Shown: positions 32,579 through 33,440 of the stretch, in pieces
Layout: each line of letters begins with the position of its first letter
How positions within the stretch are numbered: the stretch's first letter is position 1
NCBI GenBank assembly: GCA_017303535.1
Contig: JAFLCO010000025.1
Coordinates: forward strand, 1-33,440
Length of the DNA stretch: 33,440 nucleotides
Direction of reading: 5' to 3'
Source: Planctomycetota bacterium
GTDB taxonomy: Bacteria; Planctomycetota; Planctomycetia; Pirellulales; PNKZ01
Program-made: the position numbers and the translations under genes
The notes under the pieces: generated by a model
What the model saw: only the letters and a program-made list of their open reading frames with translations
The model's database searches: none
What the model was told of the DNA's origin: nothing

Positions 32579-32937
32579 GCGGCGGATCGACGGGCCGCGT
32601 CTCACACTCCGAGCGTGCGCGCCTTGCCGGCAGCTGCGAAGTTTTAAGGCCGCAAAAAACTGGCCTTGATCCGTGGCGCGCTCTTGCTAGACTCCGCCCC
32701 CACCTCGCGCGGGAGGTCGGCGCATTTCGCCTGAAGTTATTCCAGACGCTTTGCCGATAACCGCACGAGACAGAATCACATCTCCCCTACTCGCGCCGTG
32801 GGCAAGGATGCTCGCCGGGCGAGACACATCGGTTCGACATTTCTCGCTCCTTCACGTGCGGCCGCTAGAGTGCGACAGGGTCGTCGCTCCTAGGGCTCTC
32901 TGCATCGAGCGAGCTTTTGCGGAAGGACGCATCTCCC
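32579..32937. other. 359-base gap upstream of the lipoprotein gene
   Basis: Holds the hairpin AAGGCC-N10-GGCCTT at 32646-32667, without a T tract, overlapping the -35 box of a candidate promoter at 32666-32693. No gene seen; open frames here run across the promoter and look like chance. Confidence 0.55.
32666..32693 (+). promoter_or_regulatory. candidate sigma-70-type promoter
   Basis: TTGATC (32666-32671), a 16-base spacer and TAGACT (32688-32693), each four of six against consensus. It would drive the lipoprotein gene at 32938 with a leader of about 240 bases. An overlapping hairpin could affect it. Confidence 0.35.
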
Positions 32938-33440
32938 ATGCGAGCGTATCCTGCGCGTTGGATGATTGTTTGTTTGCTGATGGCTACGTCCGTCGGCTGT
33001 ACCTCGGGCGCCGGCCGTTGGCCGAAGATGTGGCCGTTTGCCACGGCTTCGAAAGACGCACCTCCGGGCAGCACCTACTCCAGCACGCCGCCGTCGAGCA
33101 TTGCTTCGACGACGCCCGGCGCAAGCGGCGGTCCGGCGTTGCCTTCGCAAGGCGCGACGCCCGCTCCGCTCGCCAACAGCTACGGCGCTCCGAGCGCGAC
33201 CGGTGCTCCGGCCGCGGGCGGTAGCCCTTACGCAATGGCTTCGCGACCGACCACGCCTTCCGGCGCTCCGAACTACGGCGCTCCGGCGGGCTACGGCGCG
33301 ACGCCGGCCTCGTACGGCGCTCCTGCCGCAGGCGCGACGCCTCCTGCCGGTTACGGCGCTCCGGCCGGCGGCAGCATGCCGGTGACGCGTGAACCGTATG
33401 GTGCCGCCACGATGGGCTACGGCGCCCCCGCCACGAATCC
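32938..33440 (+). CDS. Tyr-Gly-Ala-Pro-repeat lipoprotein, cut by the window end
   Basis: The frame from ATG at 32938 stays open to the edge (167 codons seen) and has no stop in the window. The N-terminus is a lipoprotein signal (WMIVCLLMATSVGC, lipobox cysteine at 21). The mature chain is rich in Pro, Ala, Gly, Ser, Thr and Tyr. It has recurrent SYGAPS, NYGAPAGYGA, SYGAPAAG and GYGAPAGG motifs, spaced irregularly. Such low-complexity Tyr-Gly-rich chains are extended or sticky and often act at the cell surface. Codon choice in the repeats varies between GCT and GCC, so they are not a recent exact duplication. The C-terminus and any domain there are outside the window. Several shadow frames exist, but only this one has a lipobox. 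Confidence 0.8.
   Translation, partial: MRAYPARWMIVCLLMATSVGCTSGAGRWPKMWPFATASKDAPPGSTYSSTPPSSIASTTPGASGGPALPSQGATPAPLANSYGAPSATGAPAAGGSPYAMASRPTTPSGAPNYGAPAGYGATPASYGAPAAGATPPAGYGAPAGGSMPVTREPYGAATMGYGAPATN

Overview
The window looks like chromosomal DNA from a planctomycete, probably of the Pirellulales kind. This is an inference from style, not from a marker gene. Coding GC is high, there are many secreted proteins of unknown role, and long intergenic spaces are full of small hairpins. Several genes have no Shine-Dalgarno sequence. The gene types also fit: a very large TolC-like lipoprotein, a secreted SMP-30 protein, a PDZ protein with low-complexity linkers, and a Tyr-Gly-Ala-Pro-rich lipoprotein. 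I see no rRNA, tRNA, CRISPR array, transposase or phage gene.

Left part (1-5505): an AT-rich edge holds the possible tail of a gene. It is followed by a leftward group (iron-dependent alcohol dehydrogenase, TfoX-N protein, secreted unknown), then about 0.9 kb packed with hairpin repeats, then a rightward dihydroorotate-dehydrogenase-like gene. Next come about 780 bases with no convincing gene, containing a strong rightward terminator.

Middle (5506-9809): three leftward genes encode a phosphate-selective-type porin, a rhomboid protease and a membrane-anchored coiled-coil unknown. From 10179 to 16996 a rightward set encodes a complete MacAB-TolC-type tripartite efflux system: outer-membrane factor, periplasmic adaptor, ABC ATPase and FtsX-type permease. 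A class I DAHP synthase and a secreted SMP-30/gluconolactonase-like protein follow.

Right part (19671-33440): a secreted beta-helix protein, a small HTH plus zinc-knuckle regulator, a lipoate-protein ligase family enzyme, a membrane HEAT-repeat protein, a secreted isochorismatase-like hydrolase, a large PDZ protein, a small secreted unknown, a two-component pair with overlapping genes, a bestrophin/universal-stress pair, and the start of a repeat-rich lipoprotein cut by the window edge.

The most unusual signal is not a gene. At four intergenic sites the DNA is built from tandem 7-base units. The unit sequence differs from site to site, but the period is always seven. At three sites the array runs to within 2-5 bases of a start codon, where a ribosome binding site would normally lie. 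At two sites it is arranged as opposed arms that can fold into long hairpins. A second non-coding family is a two-hairpin element bounded by TAGCC and GGCTA (four copies). A third is a symmetric cluster of five GTGCGTAC sites at 3246-3347.
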